Below, one piece after another: positions 18,229-27,750 of a DNA stretch of 64,000 nucleotides. The translations under genes were made by a program, and so were the position numbers. The notes beneath the pieces were generated by a model. That model had not been told where the DNA came from. It worked only from the letters and a program-made list of their open reading frames with translations, and did not search any database. This DNA is from Actinomyces sp. GTDB lineage: Bacteria; Actinomycetota; Actinomycetes; Actinomycetales; Actinomycetaceae. The stretch covers positions 1-64,000 of the forward strand of contig JAHACW010000002.1 in the NCBI GenBank assembly GCA_018375675.1. Reading direction: 5' to 3'. Within the stretch, counting starts at the first letter, position 1. The number at the start of each line of letters is the position of its first letter.

Positions 18229-19281
18229 ATGGCTCGTCGACCCGATAATCCTCGTCCGGGCCTGCTTGTCATCGACAAGCCACAGGGGCTCACCAGCCAC
18301 GATGTGGTCTCACGCGTGCGACGCCTGGCCCACACCCGCAAGGTGGGGCACGGCGGTACCCTGGACCCGATGGCCACGGGAGTCCTCGTGATCGGCATCG
18401 GCAAGGCGACGAAGCTGCTTACCTGGGTGAGCGGCCACTCGAAGGAATATCGGGCGACGATCCGCTTCGGCGTCGCCACCAACACGGACGATGCCGAGGG
18501 CGTCGCGATCGCGGCCGTTGGCTGCGCTTCGCTGAGTGAGGAGCAGCTCGAGGCTGCGCTCGCGCCGCTGCGCGGGGACATCATGCAGGTGCCCTCGACT
18601 GTCTCGGCGATCAAGGTGAACGGTAAGCGCGCCTACGCACTCGCCCGCGCCGGCGAAGACGTCGAGCTGGCGGCGCGCCCGGTGCGCATTTCTCGCCTGG
18701 AGGTCCTCGAACCCCCGCGCCCCGTCGAGTGCGTGCTCGAGGGGACGGGCGCTGACAACACACCCAACGAATCGGCTCCCTCCGGTCCCGTTCGCGTGGT
18801 CGACGTTGACGTCGTCGTCGAGTGCTCCTCGGGTACCTACGTGCGCGCCCTCGCGCGCGACGCCGGCGAGGCGCTCGGTGTGGGTGCTCACCTGACCGCG
18901 CTGCGCCGCACGCGCGTGGGCGACGTTCCCCTGGAGACGGCGATGACGCTCGAGGAACTGAGTGCCGCCGTCGAGTCAGCCACCCCGGAAGGAGAACCGG
19001 ACGCGGAGCCGGTCCTGCCCCTCGTCCCCCTGGGCGAGGCTGCGCGCACCATGTTCCCCTCCTTGCTCATGACCGAGGCCGAGGCCGGGGCATTCGCGCA
19101 CGGCCAGGCCCCGAGGCGCTCGCGCGGTGAGCTGGCCCAGTGGGCGTCCGAGGCTGGCTACTGCCCGCAGAGCGCCCCCGAGGAGGAGGCCGCGCCGATT
19201 GCCGCCGTCGCGCCTGACGGCACAGTCCTGGGCCTGCTTCGCATTGACGGGACTCGCCTGCGCACCGTCCTGGTTTTCTAG
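18229..19281 (+). CDS. truB: tRNA pseudouridine-55 synthase
   Basis: A 350-residue enzyme that forms pseudouridine 55 in the T-loop of tRNAs. The N-terminal catalytic domain has GLLVIDKPQGLTSHDVV and the catalytic aspartate in GGTLDPMATGVLVIGIGKATKLL (about residue 43). The motif SSGTYVRALARDAGEALGVGAHL is also intact. The C-terminal PUA-like region (about 265-350) is present. ATG 18229 directly precedes the conserved block; an in-frame TTG at 18214 is unlikely. Confidence 0.95.
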   Translation: MARRPDNPRPGLLVIDKPQGLTSHDVVSRVRRLAHTRKVGHGGTLDPMATGVLVIGIGKATKLLTWVSGHSKEYRATIRFGVATNTDDAEGVAIAAVGCASLSEEQLEAALAPLRGDIMQVPSTVSAIKVNGKRAYALARAGEDVELAARPVRISRLEVLEPPRPVECVLEGTGADNTPNESAPSGPVRVVDVDVVVECSSGTYVRALARDAGEALGVGAHLTALRRTRVGDVPLETAMTLEELSAAVESATPEGEPDAEPVLPLVPLGEAARTMFPSLLMTEAEAGAFAHGQAPRRSRGELAQWASEAGYCPQSAPEEEAAPIAAVAPDGTVLGLLRIDGTRLRTVLVF

Positions 19282-19291
19282 AAAGAGACTC

Positions 19292-20281
19292 ATGAACGTT
19301 TGGTATTCCCTCTCTGACATTCCCGGCAACGAGGCCAGTGTTGTCACCATCGGCAACTTCGATGGCATGCACAACGGACACAAGAAGGTCATCTCCACCT
19401 GCATCGAGCGCGCCCATAAGCTCGGCGTCGACGCGGTGGCCATTACGTTCGACCCACACCCCATCCAGGTCCACAAGCCCGAGGTGGGTCTCCAGCTGAT
19501 CTCCCCGCTGCGCGACCGCCTCGACGCGATGGCCGCCGCCGGACTGGATGCCACGCTCGTCGCCCACTACGACGCAAGCGTCTACAGCCTCGAAGCCGAC
19601 GAGTTCGTGTACGAATACCTGGTCGAGCGCTGCGGTGCACGCGAGGTCGTCGTCGGTGAAGACTTCCGTTTCGGACGCGGCAACGCGGGCACGATCGATA
19701 CGCTGCGTGAGCTCGGGCGCCGCTACGGCTTCAACGTCATTACGGTCACCGATATCGAGGCACCCGAGGGGCGCCGCTGGTCCTCCTCCTGGGTACGCGA
19801 GCTCCTCGCCGCCGGCGATGTGTCCGGCGCCGCCCGGGTTCTCGGCCACCTCCACCGCATTCGTGGCACCGTGTGCCACGGCTTCAAGCGGGGCCGCACC
19901 CTCGGCTTCCCGACCGCAAACCTGTCCGAGGACGTCGAAGGCGTCATCCCCGCCGACGGTGTCTACGCCGGGTGGGTCGTGCGCGCCGTGCCCGGTACCC
20001 AGTCCGCCGAGTTCCTCCCCGCCGCCATCTCCGTGGGCACCAACCCCCAGTTCAACGGCGTCGAACGCACCGTCGAAGCACACGTCCTGGGCCGCTCGGA
20101 CCTCAACCTGTACGGCGAACGTATCGCGGTCACCTTCGTGTCGCGTATCCGCCCCATGCTTTCCTTCGACTCCCTCGACGAACTGCTCACCCAGATGGAC
20201 GATGACCTGCGTCAGACGGCCTCCGTCCTCGGCATCGGCGTCGCCGGCCGCGTCGACCCGGACTCCGTCACCGCGCGATAG
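19292..20281 (+). CDS. ribF: bifunctional riboflavin kinase / FAD synthetase
   Basis: A 329-residue cytosolic enzyme converting riboflavin to FMN and then FAD. The N-terminal FMN adenylyltransferase domain carries SVVTIGNFDGMHNGHKKVI (HxGH-type, about 17-33) and VVGEDFRFGRGNAG. The C-terminal kinase domain carries GRTLGFPTANL (about 205) and SVGTNPQFNG. It follows truB by 10 bases, as in many actinobacteria. Confidence 0.95.
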   Translation: MNVWYSLSDIPGNEASVVTIGNFDGMHNGHKKVISTCIERAHKLGVDAVAITFDPHPIQVHKPEVGLQLISPLRDRLDAMAAAGLDATLVAHYDASVYSLEADEFVYEYLVERCGAREVVVGEDFRFGRGNAGTIDTLRELGRRYGFNVITVTDIEAPEGRRWSSSWVRELLAAGDVSGAARVLGHLHRIRGTVCHGFKRGRTLGFPTANLSEDVEGVIPADGVYAGWVVRAVPGTQSAEFLPAAISVGTNPQFNGVERTVEAHVLGRSDLNLYGERIAVTFVSRIRPMLSFDSLDELLTQMDDDLRQTASVLGIGVAGRVDPDSVTAR

Positions 20282-20520
20282 GGCACCCTCCGCTGTACCC
20301 GTCCCGCGGTCACGGAGGCGGCCACTCGGCGCGAGGCCGAGGCCGGCAGAACGGGGGAGGAGAAAACTCCTCGTGAGAAGGAAGAATCGTTAGCTTGGTC
20401 GCTCATTGTGGGGATAATGCCGGTGGCGTGCTACTGTAGAAAGGCCGTACACCGGCCGCGGACTGTCAGCACCCGGGAAAAGCCCGGATGCCCCGCGCAA
20501 CGAACACAAAGGAGAAGCCT
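20282..20520 (+). promoter_or_regulatory. rpsO promoter and leader region
   Basis: This 239-base gap holds a small GAGGAG-AAAA-CTCCTC hairpin (20357-20372). A promoter-like TTGTGG and TACTGT pair lies about 20415-20440, and a CCGGG-AAAAG-CCCGG hairpin at about 20473-20487 sits just before the rpsO ribosome-binding site. The last could be part of an S15 autoregulatory leader. That is inference by analogy with other bacteria. Confidence 0.4.
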
Positions 20521-20790
20521 GTGCCGCTGAGCAAGGACGTCAAGGACCAGATCATCGCCGAGTACGCGACCCACGAGGGCGACACCGGTTCCCCCGAGGT
20601 GCAGATCGCGCTGCTGACCCGCCGCATTAAGGATCTGACCGAGCACTTCAAGACCCACACGCACGACCACCACTCCCGTCGTGGCCTGCTGCTGCTGGTC
20701 GGTCGTCGTCGCCGCCTGCTGGGTTACCTGGCTGACATCGACATCGAGCGTTACCGTTCGCTCATCGAGCGTCTCGGCCTGCGCCGCTGA
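20521..20790 (+). CDS. rpsO: 30S ribosomal protein S15
   Basis: An 89-residue primary 16S-binding protein. The conserved core includes [19 protein letters not shown] and [24 protein letters not shown] 20521 is the start, with AAAGGAG 6 bases upstream; length from this start equals the family standard. It precedes pnp, as in most bacteria, but a strong terminator separates them. Confidence 0.97.
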   Translation: MPLSKDVKDQIIAEYATHEGDTGSPEVQIALLTRRIKDLTEHFKTHTHDHHSRRGLLLLVGRRRRLLGYLADIDIERYRSLIERLGLRR

Positions 20791-20797
20791 TTTTGGG

Positions 20798-20834
20798 CCG
20801 GCCCGCCTCCCGTAGCGGAGACGGGCCGGTTTTC
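20798..20834 (+). terminator. terminator after rpsO
   Basis: CCGGCCCG and CGGGCCGG arms with an inner CTCC/GGAG pairing, followed by TTTTC. Confidence 0.85.
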
Positions 20835-20974
20835 ACACGCCCGCCTCGGGCAAACCGTTATTTCTCGCGCGAAAGCCGCCGGTTTTCGACAGTGGCCTAC
20901 GGAGCGTTTATCCGTGGGCTTCGATCGAAGGCCGAAGTGGAGCGCGACACCAACAAACCAAGGAGAAACGCCCC

Positions 20975-23320
20975 ATGATGGAAGGCTCCGACATCATCGC
21001 CGCAGAGGCGATTATCGATAACGGCCGTTTCGGCAAGCGCACCGTGCGCTTCGAAACCGGCCGTCTCGCCAAGCAGGCCGCCGGCTCCGCCCTGGCCTAC
21101 CTGGACGATTCCACCACCGTTCTGTCCGCCACCACGGTGGGCAAGAACCCCAAGGACCAGTTCGACTTCTTCCCGCTGACCGTCGACGTTGAAGAGCGTC
21201 AGTACGCCGCGGGTCGCATCCCCGGTTCCTTCTTCCGCCGCGAAGGCCGCGCGGGCACCGAGGCCATCCTGGCCGCCCGCCTCATCGACCGCCCGCTGCG
21301 CCCCGGCTTCGTCAAGGGCCTGCGCAACGAGGTCCAGGTCGTCGAGACCGTCCTGACGATTGATCCGGACGACGCCTACGACGTTCTGGCGATCAACGCC
21401 GCGTCCATGTCTACCCAGATCGCCGGCCTGCCCTTCACCGGCCCGATCGGTGGCACCCGCCTGGCGCTCATCGACGACCAGTGGGTCGCGTTCCCGCGCT
21501 GGAGCGAGCTCGAGCGTTCCGTGTTCAACATCGTTGTCGCGGGCCGCATCGTCACCAAGGAAGACGGCTCCGAAGATGTCGCGATCATGATGGTCGAGGC
21601 CGGCGGCGGCAAGAACCAGTGGGAGCTCATTCAGGCTGGCGCCACCGCCCCCACCGAAGACATCGTGGCCGACGGCCTCGAGGCCGCCAAGCCCTTCATC
21701 AAGGTCCTGTGCGAGGCTCAGCTCAAGGTGGCCGAGAAGGCCTCCAAGGAGACCGTCGAGTTCCCGCTGTTCCTGGACTACACCGACGAAGAGTACGCGG
21801 CGGTCGAGGAATACGCGGCTGAGAAGGTCGCCCAGGCTCTGCTGACCGAGGGCAAGCTCGCCCGCGACGAGGCCGTGGACGCCGTCAAGGAAGAGATGCT
21901 CGAGGCACTGGCCGAGCGCTTCCCCGAGTCGGAGAAGGCGCTCAAGGCTGCCTTCCGCTCGCTCGAGAAGGCCACGATCCGTAACCGTACCCTGCGTGAA
22001 GAGATCCGCATGGACGGTCGCACCCCGCGCCAGATCCGTTCCCTCTCCGCCGAGGTCGAGGTTCTGCCCCGCGTGCACGGTTCCGCCCTGTTCCAGCGTG
22101 GCGAGACCCAGATCCTGGGCGTCACCACCCTGGCCATGCTGCGCATGGAGCAGCAGATCGACAACCTGTCGCCCGTCAACGCCAAGCGTTACATGCACCA
22201 GTACAACTTCGCTCCGTTCTCGACGGGTGAGGTCGGCCGCGTCGGCTCCCCGAAGCGCCGCGAGATCGGCCACGGCGACCTGGCCGAGCGCGCCCTGGTC
22301 CCCGTCCTGCCCTCGCGTGAGGACTTCCCCTACGCGATCCGTCAGGTCTCCGAGACCATGGGCTCCAACGGCTCCTCGTCGATGGGCTCCGTCTGCGCCT
22401 CGACCCTGTCCCTCCTCCAGGCCGGCGTGCCGCTGCGCGCCCCCGTCGCGGGCATCGCGATGGGCCTCATGACCGGTGAGGTCGATGGCCAGTTCAAGGC
22501 CGTCACCCTGACCGACATCCTGGGCGCCGAGGACGGCTTCGGCGACATGGACTTCAAGGTTGCCGGTACCCGTGACTTCATCACGGCCCTGCAGCTGGAC
22601 ACCAAGCTCGACGGCATCGACTCCCAGGTGCTGCGCGCCGCGCTGGCCCAGGCCCGCGACGCCCGACTGGCGATCCTCGACCTGATCAACCAGGCGATCG
22701 ACGGCCCGGATGAGATGAGCCCCAACGCTCCTCGCATCATCACCGTCAAGGTCCCCGTCGACAAGATCGGCGAGGTCATCGGCCCCAAGGGCAAGATGAT
22801 CAACCAGATCCAGGACGAGACCGGCGCTGACGTCACCATCGAGGACGACGGCACCGTCTACATCGCCTCCTCCGACGGCGCCTCCGCCGAGGCCGCCCGC
22901 ACGATGGTCAACCAGATCGCGAATCCGCAGATGCCCGAGGTCGGCGAGCGCTTCGTCGGCACGGTCGTCAAGACCACCTCGTTCGGTGCCTTCGTGTCGC
23001 TGACCCCCGGCAAGGACGGCCTCCTGCACATCTCGCAGGTCCGTCGCCTCGTGGGTGGCAAGCGCATTGACTCCGTGGACGATGTCCTGCAGGTCGGCCA
23101 GCAGGTCGAGGTCGAGATCGCCGAGATCGGCGACCGTGGCAAGCTGAGCCTGCATGCCGTCATCGACGGCGAGGCCGGCGAGCTCGAGGCCGCCGAGGGC
23201 GAGCAGACCGAGCAGCGCCGTGAGCGCCGCGACCGCTCCGAGCGTCGCGAGCGTCGCCCCCGTACCCGCACCCGTCGCCGCCGTGACGACGAGCGCGAGG
23301 ATGGCGCTTCCGAGGAGTGA
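20975..23320 (+). CDS. pnp: polyribonucleotide nucleotidyltransferase (PNPase)
   Basis: A 781-residue 3'-5' phosphorolytic exoribonuclease. Two RNase PH domains (about 15-230 and 335-560) flank a helical linker. The second has the catalytic [19 protein letters not shown] region, seen here as [16 protein letters not shown], and [20 protein letters not shown] domain ([24 protein letters not shown]) and an S1 domain ([21 protein letters not shown]) follow. The C-terminus has an Arg-rich tail (about 740-775). In actinomycetes this enzyme is also annotated as guanosine pentaphosphate synthetase (gpsI). SD AAGGAG precedes ATG 20975; ATG 20978 is also possible. Confidence 0.96.
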   Translation: MMEGSDIIAAEAIIDNGRFGKRTVRFETGRLAKQAAGSALAYLDDSTTVLSATTVGKNPKDQFDFFPLTVDVEERQYAAGRIPGSFFRREGRAGTEAILAARLIDRPLRPGFVKGLRNEVQVVETVLTIDPDDAYDVLAINAASMSTQIAGLPFTGPIGGTRLALIDDQWVAFPRWSELERSVFNIVVAGRIVTKEDGSEDVAIMMVEAGGGKNQWELIQAGATAPTEDIVADGLEAAKPFIKVLCEAQLKVAEKASKETVEFPLFLDYTDEEYAAVEEYAAEKVAQALLTEGKLARDEAVDAVKEEMLEALAERFPESEKALKAAFRSLEKATIRNRTLREEIRMDGRTPRQIRSLSAEVEVLPRVHGSALFQRGETQILGVTTLAMLRMEQQIDNLSPVNAKRYMHQYNFAPFSTGEVGRVGSPKRREIGHGDLAERALVPVLPSREDFPYAIRQVSETMGSNGSSSMGSVCASTLSLLQAGVPLRAPVAGIAMGLMTGEVDGQFKAVTLTDILGAEDGFGDMDFKVAGTRDFITALQLDTKLDGIDSQVLRAALAQARDARLAILDLINQAIDGPDEMSPNAPRIITVKVPVDKIGEVIGPKGKMINQIQDETGADVTIEDDGTVYIASSDGASAEAARTMVNQIANPQMPEVGERFVGTVVKTTSFGAFVSLTPGKDGLLHISQVRRLVGGKRIDSVDDVLQVGQQVEVEIAEIGDRGKLSLHAVIDGEAGELEAAEGEQTEQRRERRDRSERRERRPRTRTRRRRDDEREDGASEE

Positions 23321-23344
23321 GTAGCTCCCGCTAGTTGAATCGGA

Positions 23345-23392
23345 CCGGTGGCCGGGACGGAGCGTGTGCTCCGCCCGGCCACCGGCCTTTTT
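23345..23392 (+). terminator. terminator after pnp
   Basis: A perfect 12-base outer repeat (CCGGTGGCCGGG and its complement) with an inner CGGAG/CTCCG stem, followed by CCTTTTT. This is one of the strongest terminators in the window. Confidence 0.93.
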
Positions 23393-23454
23393 GCGGCTAC
23401 ACTGTGAACGTTTCGTGCCAACCCCCGGATCATGGGGGACGCAAGAGGAGAAGT

Positions 23455-24759
23455 ATGACGCCCAAGCCGCTGCCGCTCGACGAGGCCCGCCTATCCATCG
23501 AGGATGGCGACACCCGCATTGAACGCACGATCCTGGGAGCCGGGACGCGCGTCCTGACCCAGGAGATTCCCGCAACGAAGAGCGCGGGCGTGTCCCTGTG
23601 GGTGCCCGTGGGGTCGCGCGACGAGGGACCGCGCACGGCTGGATCGACTCACTTTCTCGAGCACCTTCTGTTCAAGGGCACGAACAAGCGTTCCGCCCTC
23701 GACATCGCCGTCGCCTTCGACAGCGTGGGCGGCGAGTCGAACGCGGAGACTGCTCGTGAGCACACCGCCTACTGGGCGCGCGTGCGCGACGCGGACCTCG
23801 ATATGGCGATCGAGACGCTGACCGACATGGTCACCGACTCGCGCCTGGACGAGGAAGATTTCTCGATGGAGCGCGGCGTGATCCTCGACGAACTGGCGAT
23901 GGGGGAGGACTCGCCCACGGACACGGTCCACGACACCTTCCAGCTGGCCGTCCACGGCGACCGCCCGATCGGACGCCCCGTCGGCGGCACGCCACAGGCC
24001 ATCCGTGAGGTCGAGCGCGCGGATGTGTGGGAGCACTACCAGGCCCACTACGGCCCCTCATCCCTCATCGTGGCCGCCGCCGGCAACGTCGACCACGATT
24101 CAGTGTGCGAACGCGTGCAGGCTGCGCTGGAGGGATCGCCCTGGGACGAGAGCAGCGCTGCCTCGCCCCGGCCTCGTCGATCCACGACCGTGACACCGAT
24201 TGCCGACCACGATAAGGACATCACCCGCCGACGCGACGTGACCCAGGCACACGTCATCATCGGCTGCGAGGGCCTGCCAGCAACGGACCCGGCTGGCCCG
24301 ACCATGAGCGTCCTGCTGTCGGTCCTGGGCGGCTCCATGTCGTCACGCCTCTTCCAGGAAGTGCGAGAAAAGCGCGGATTGGCCTACACGACCTACGCCT
24401 TTGACGTCGCCTACTCCGATACCGGAACCTTCGGCATGTACGCGGGTTGTAGCCCCGACAAGGTCGGTGAGGTCGAGTCCATCATGCGCGCTCAGCTGGA
24501 AGACCTCGCCGTTGACGGCCCGACCGAGGAAGAGATGACGCGCGTGCGCGGACAGGTGCGCGGAGGTGTCGTCCTTGGCTTGGAAGACAACTGGTCGCGC
24601 ATGATGCGGCTGGGCCGCTCGGAGATCATCGGTCGCTACCGGCCCATCGACGAGTCCCTCGCCGAGTTCGACGCGGTGGAAGCGACCGACGTGCGCGCCC
24701 TGGCGGCCTCCCTCATCACCAAGCTGGATTGCCGCGCCCTCGTCCTGCCCACCGAGTGA
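23455..24759 (+). CDS. M16-family zinc metalloprotease (PepR/processing-peptidase like)
   Basis: A 434-residue insulinase-type peptidase. The inverted zinc motif HxxEH is seen in STHFLEHLLFKGT (about residue 65), and the downstream metal-binding glutamate lies in the ETAREHTAYWARV to LTDMVTD region. The second, inactive M16 half follows with the RxxY-type motif in REKRGLAYTTYAF (about 304). ATG 23455 follows AGAGGAG. The gene always lies next to pnp in actinobacteria; substrates are not known. The 13-mer at 24165-24177 falls in a variable loop (SPRPRRS). Confidence 0.92.
   Translation: MTPKPLPLDEARLSIEDGDTRIERTILGAGTRVLTQEIPATKSAGVSLWVPVGSRDEGPRTAGSTHFLEHLLFKGTNKRSALDIAVAFDSVGGESNAETAREHTAYWARVRDADLDMAIETLTDMVTDSRLDEEDFSMERGVILDELAMGEDSPTDTVHDTFQLAVHGDRPIGRPVGGTPQAIREVERADVWEHYQAHYGPSSLIVAAAGNVDHDSVCERVQAALEGSPWDESSAASPRPRRSTTVTPIADHDKDITRRRDVTQAHVIIGCEGLPATDPAGPTMSVLLSVLGGSMSSRLFQEVREKRGLAYTTYAFDVAYSDTGTFGMYAGCSPDKVGEVESIMRAQLEDLAVDGPTEEEMTRVRGQVRGGVVLGLEDNWSRMMRLGRSEIIGRYRPIDESLAEFDAVEATDVRALAASLITKLDCRALVLPTE
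24165..24177 (-). repeat. dispersed 13-mer inside the M16 protease gene
   Basis: Exact copy in minus orientation, read by the gene in a P-R-P-R frame. Confidence 0.75.
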
Positions 24760-24858
24760 ACAGCGGGGGAGTGAGAAACCCCCTGTCCATCCGCGCTCGT
24801 CGCGCCGCCCGTGGGAATACCCTGAAGACAGCCACATAACCGTAAGAAGGAGAGCGCA

Positions 24859-25599
24859 ATGATTCGCGTCGCAGTGACAGGAGCCAAGGGCCGCATGGGC
24901 TCGACCGTCGTATCGGCGGTCACCGACGCCCCGGACATGGAGGTCGTTGCCCTCTTCGACTCGGGCGACAAGATCACGACCGAGAGCGTGAATGGCGCGC
25001 AGGTCGCCGTCGACTTCTCGATCCCCAGCGTCACCGAGTCCAACGTGCACGCGCTCCTCGACGCGGGAGTGGATGTCGTTGTGGGCACGACCGGCTGGAC
25101 GGAAGAGTCCTATGCGCGCGTGCGCGTGCACGCCGAGGCCGCTGGGCGCGCCGTCCTGATCGCCCCAAACTTCGCGATGGGTGCGGTGCTCGCCATGAAG
25201 TTCGCCGCCATGGCCGCCCCCTACTTCGAGTCAGCAGAGGTCATCGAGATGCATCACCCCGCCAAGGTGGACGCCCCCTCGGGCACCGCCGTGGCGACCG
25301 CACGCGGCATCGCGAAGGCGCGCGCCGAGGCCGGCCTGGGCGAGATGCCCGACGCGACCGAAACCGATGAGCTCGGCAGCCGCGGTGGCCGTGTCGATGG
25401 TGTCCCCGTCCATGCCGTGCGCCTGCGTGGCCTGACCGCCTCGGAGGAGATCCTCCTGGGCAATGCGGGCGAGCAGCTGGTCATTCGCACGGATTCCTTC
25501 GACCGTGTCTCGTTCATGCCCGGTGTCCTGTTGGGCGTGCGCCGCGTGATCGGCCGTACGGGCCTGACGATCGGCCTCGACCAGGTGATGGGCCTGTGA
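24859..25599 (+). CDS. dapB: 4-hydroxy-tetrahydrodipicolinate reductase
   Basis: A 246-residue NAD(P)H enzyme of the DAP/lysine pathway. The Rossmann motif is VTGAKGRMGSTV (about 5-16) and the catalytic and substrate loop is EMHHPAKVDAPSGTA (about 130-145), with the conserved His pair and Lys. The C-terminal motif is EILLGNAGEQLVIRTDSFDR. SD AAGGAGA precedes ATG 24859. Its stop overlaps the next gene (GTGA). Confidence 0.96.
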   Translation: MIRVAVTGAKGRMGSTVVSAVTDAPDMEVVALFDSGDKITTESVNGAQVAVDFSIPSVTESNVHALLDAGVDVVVGTTGWTEESYARVRVHAEAAGRAVLIAPNFAMGAVLAMKFAAMAAPYFESAEVIEMHHPAKVDAPSGTAVATARGIAKARAEAGLGEMPDATETDELGSRGGRVDGVPVHAVRLRGLTASEEILLGNAGEQLVIRTDSFDRVSFMPGVLLGVRRVIGRTGLTIGLDQVMGL

Positions 25600-26138
25600 G
25601 CCAGACCGTGGGTCCAGACCGCTCCGTGCGCCCTGCTCAGAGCGGCGACGCGCGCGCGATCGCTCGCCTGCAGCGCGAGGCCTGGAACTCCCTCATGGGG
25701 CAGAACGCTCTCGATGCCCAGGGCATCACTGAGGAGGCGCTCGCCGCCCAGTGGAAGGCAACGCTGGCCTCCCCGCGGCCGGGCGGCACCGCCCTCCTCG
25801 TCGCCCTCCACGGCAATACAATCGTGGGCTTCGCGCTCGCCGGTCCCGACGAGGCCGGGGCTACCTCGGGCGACTCCGCTTCACCGGGTGAGGCGGCGGT
25901 GGTTGCGACGCAGGTGTATGAGCTGACGGTGGATAAGAACTTCCGCCGGTCGGGGCATGCGTCGCGCCTGCTGTCGGCGGTCGCGGACCTGACGAGTGGC
26001 CAGTTGCGCGTGTGGGTTGGCGTGGATGATGAGGAGCGCCAGCGCTTTTACACGTCGGCGGGCTTCGCGCCCTCGGGTGCGGTGCGAGTGCTGGGCGATG
26101 GCCCCACGCAGCACATGTGGTGGGCGGAGCGCGACTAA
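25596..26138 (+). CDS. GNAT-family N-acetyltransferase
   Basis: A 180-residue acetyltransferase of unknown substrate. The GNAT core is visible as AIARLQREAWNSLMG (N-terminal helix), LLVALHGNTIVGFALAG (strands 2-4) and the acetyl-CoA loop VDKNFRRSGHASRLLSAVADL (R-x-x-G-x-x/A type, about 115-135). It ends in the typical GVDDEERQRFYTSAGFAPSG. It is translationally coupled to dapB through the GTGA overlap. The 13-mer at 25849-25861 encodes DEAGA in a loop. Confidence 0.85.
   Translation: MSQTVGPDRSVRPAQSGDARAIARLQREAWNSLMGQNALDAQGITEEALAAQWKATLASPRPGGTALLVALHGNTIVGFALAGPDEAGATSGDSASPGEAAVVATQVYELTVDKNFRRSGHASRLLSAVADLTSGQLRVWVGVDDEERQRFYTSAGFAPSGAVRVLGDGPTQHMWWAERD
25849..25861 (+). repeat. dispersed 13-mer inside the GNAT gene
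   Basis: Exact copy, plus orientation, read D-E-A-G-A. Confidence 0.75.
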
Positions 26139-26233
26139 GGGCCCACGGCGCGAGCGGCGCCACGCGGGTGTGTGCGTGGTGCCCCGTCCACGTCTGGGGC
26201 GGTGCGCGCCCATTGCGAGGGGCCGTGCGTATC

Positions 26234-27139
26234 ATGGAACGCATGAGCAACATTCCTCCCCGCCGCTTCGGTTCCCTCGCAGCCGCCATGGTCACGCCGA
26301 TGACCCCTACCGGTGAGATTGATCTGCCTTCCGCGCAGCGTCTGGCGATCAAGCTGGTCGACGAAGGGTGCGACACGATTCTGCTGTCCGGCACGACGGG
26401 CGAGTCACCGACGACTCACCAGCCGGAGAAGAACGACCTGACGGACGCCGTCCGCGAGGCCGTGGGGGATCGAGCGTTCATCCTGTGCGGCGCGTGTTCG
26501 AACGACACCGCCCACGCGGTGCGCATCGGTGAGGGTGCCCAGGAGCACGGCGCCGACGGCATCTTGATCGTCTCCCCGTACTACAACCGCCCCTCCCAGG
26601 AGGGCCTGCGCGCGCACGTGCGCGCCGTGACGGATGCGACCGACCTTCCCGTCATGCTCTACGACATTCCGGGGCGCACGGGCATCGCGTTCTCTGACGC
26701 GACCCTCGACATCCTCGCCCAGCACCCGCGGATCTTGGGCGTCAAGGACGCGACGGGCGACGTGGAAACCGGCGTGGAGCGCATGCACCGCACGGGCTTG
26801 GAATACTACTCGGGCGACGATGGCCTGAACTTCGCGTGGATGACGGGCGGCGCCTCGGGCTTCATTTCCGTGGTCACGCACGTGGCCTCGGCCCAGTATC
26901 GTCGCATGATCGAGTTGCTTGACACCGACCAGGTGTGGGAGGCGCGCGAGCTGTCGTACTCTCTGCGTCCCCTCGTGCACGCCATCATGGGCGGCGGACA
27001 GGGAGCGGTCATGGCGAAGTACGCCCTGTGGCTCCAGGGCGTCATCGACAGCCCGGCTGTGCGCCTGCCGATGGTGGGCATCAGCGACGATGAGGTGTCG
27101 GCCCTGCGTCGCGCCCTGTGCTCCGCCGGCCTGCTCTGA
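26234..27139 (+). CDS. dapA: 4-hydroxy-tetrahydrodipicolinate synthase
   Basis: Condenses pyruvate and aspartate semialdehyde, the first committed DAP/lysine step. About 301 residues with a TIM barrel. Motifs: AMVTPM, SGTTGESPT (about 47-55), PYYNRPSQEG with the catalytic tyrosine, PGRTG, and the Schiff-base lysine in GVKDATGD (about residue 175). GAGGGG lies 11 bases before ATG 26234; ATG 26243 is a close alternative. The frame is open upstream to 26117 without family similarity. Confidence 0.95.
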   Translation: MERMSNIPPRRFGSLAAAMVTPMTPTGEIDLPSAQRLAIKLVDEGCDTILLSGTTGESPTTHQPEKNDLTDAVREAVGDRAFILCGACSNDTAHAVRIGEGAQEHGADGILIVSPYYNRPSQEGLRAHVRAVTDATDLPVMLYDIPGRTGIAFSDATLDILAQHPRILGVKDATGDVETGVERMHRTGLEYYSGDDGLNFAWMTGGASGFISVVTHVASAQYRRMIELLDTDQVWEARELSYSLRPLVHAIMGGGQGAVMAKYALWLQGVIDSPAVRLPMVGISDDEVSALRRALCSAGLL

Positions 27140-27180
27140 CACGTATCGCCCCCGTCGAGTTCCGGCGGGGGTGACGTGTA
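27140..27180 (+). terminator. hairpin after dapA
   Basis: ACACGT...ACGTGT encloses CCCCCG...CGGGGG with small bulges. The T-tract is weak. Confidence 0.5.
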
Positions 27181-27221
27181 TGTTGCGGGTGGCCGGAGCG
27201 CTGCGTCGGCTTCGACGGTCG

Positions 27222-27261
27222 TTGACGAGCGGTGAAAGTTAGGCTTAATATACTTAGGTAA
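27222..27261 (+). promoter_or_regulatory. promoter overlapped by TTAGG repeats (DtxR-type box candidate)
   Basis: TTGACG (27222) and TTAATA (27245) form a -35/-10 pair with 17-base spacing. The -10 region overlaps TTAGGCTTA (27239) and a second TTAGGTAA (27254). TTAGG is the half-site of DtxR/IdeR iron boxes, but here the two copies are direct rather than inverted, so the match is partial. Metal-dependent repression of the following operon is an inference. Confidence 0.45.
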
Positions 27262-27293
27262 AGCTCATCAATACTGATCGTTGTCTTCAAGGA

Positions 27294-27719
27294 ATGGATA
27301 CCGTGGCAAAGAAGGACGTCATCATTCCCCTGGTCCCCGCCGCCCTCAGTGCCCTGCTGCTCGCCGGAGGCGTCACCGTCTTTTCGGCGTGCGAGCAACG
27401 GGCCGACGGCTCGTGGATGCACTGCCACCAGTGCCAGAACATGGTGGCCGGCAGCGCCGTCGGCCTCATCGCGCTGTACGGCGCCTCCTCCCTCGTGAAG
27501 AACAAGCCCGTGCGCCTGGCCCTGCTCGTGCTCGCGGTCATCGCCAGCGTCGTTGTGTTCTTCATTCCCGGCGGTATCTGCCCGCTGTGCGCGATGAAAA
27601 CGATGCGCTGCCACACCGTCTTCCAGCCCTTCGTGCGCATTATGAGCGTCCTGGTCGCCGGTAGCGGTATTGGGGCGCTGGTGGCGTCTTGGAAGAAGGA
27701 CACGAGGCCCTCCGCCTGA
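27294..27719 (+). CDS. DUF4418 family membrane protein
   Basis: 141 residues with four predicted membrane segments (about 10-30, 50-65, 75-95, 115-133). Between them lie conserved cysteine/histidine-rich loops: FSACEQRADGSWMHCHQCQNM (residues split across the first outer loop) and GICPLCAMKTMRCHTVF. The Cys/His pattern suggests metal binding or redox activity. Members of this family are often found beside FtsX-type ABC transporters, as here. ATG 27294 follows AAGGA. First gene of the operon extending to 31716. Confidence 0.75.
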   Translation: MDTVAKKDVIIPLVPAALSALLLAGGVTVFSACEQRADGSWMHCHQCQNMVAGSAVGLIALYGASSLVKNKPVRLALLVLAVIASVVVFFIPGGICPLCAMKTMRCHTVFQPFVRIMSVLVAGSGIGALVASWKKDTRPSA

Positions 27720-27750
27720 CGTATCGCCCCGGATGGGAGACAATGGCGGC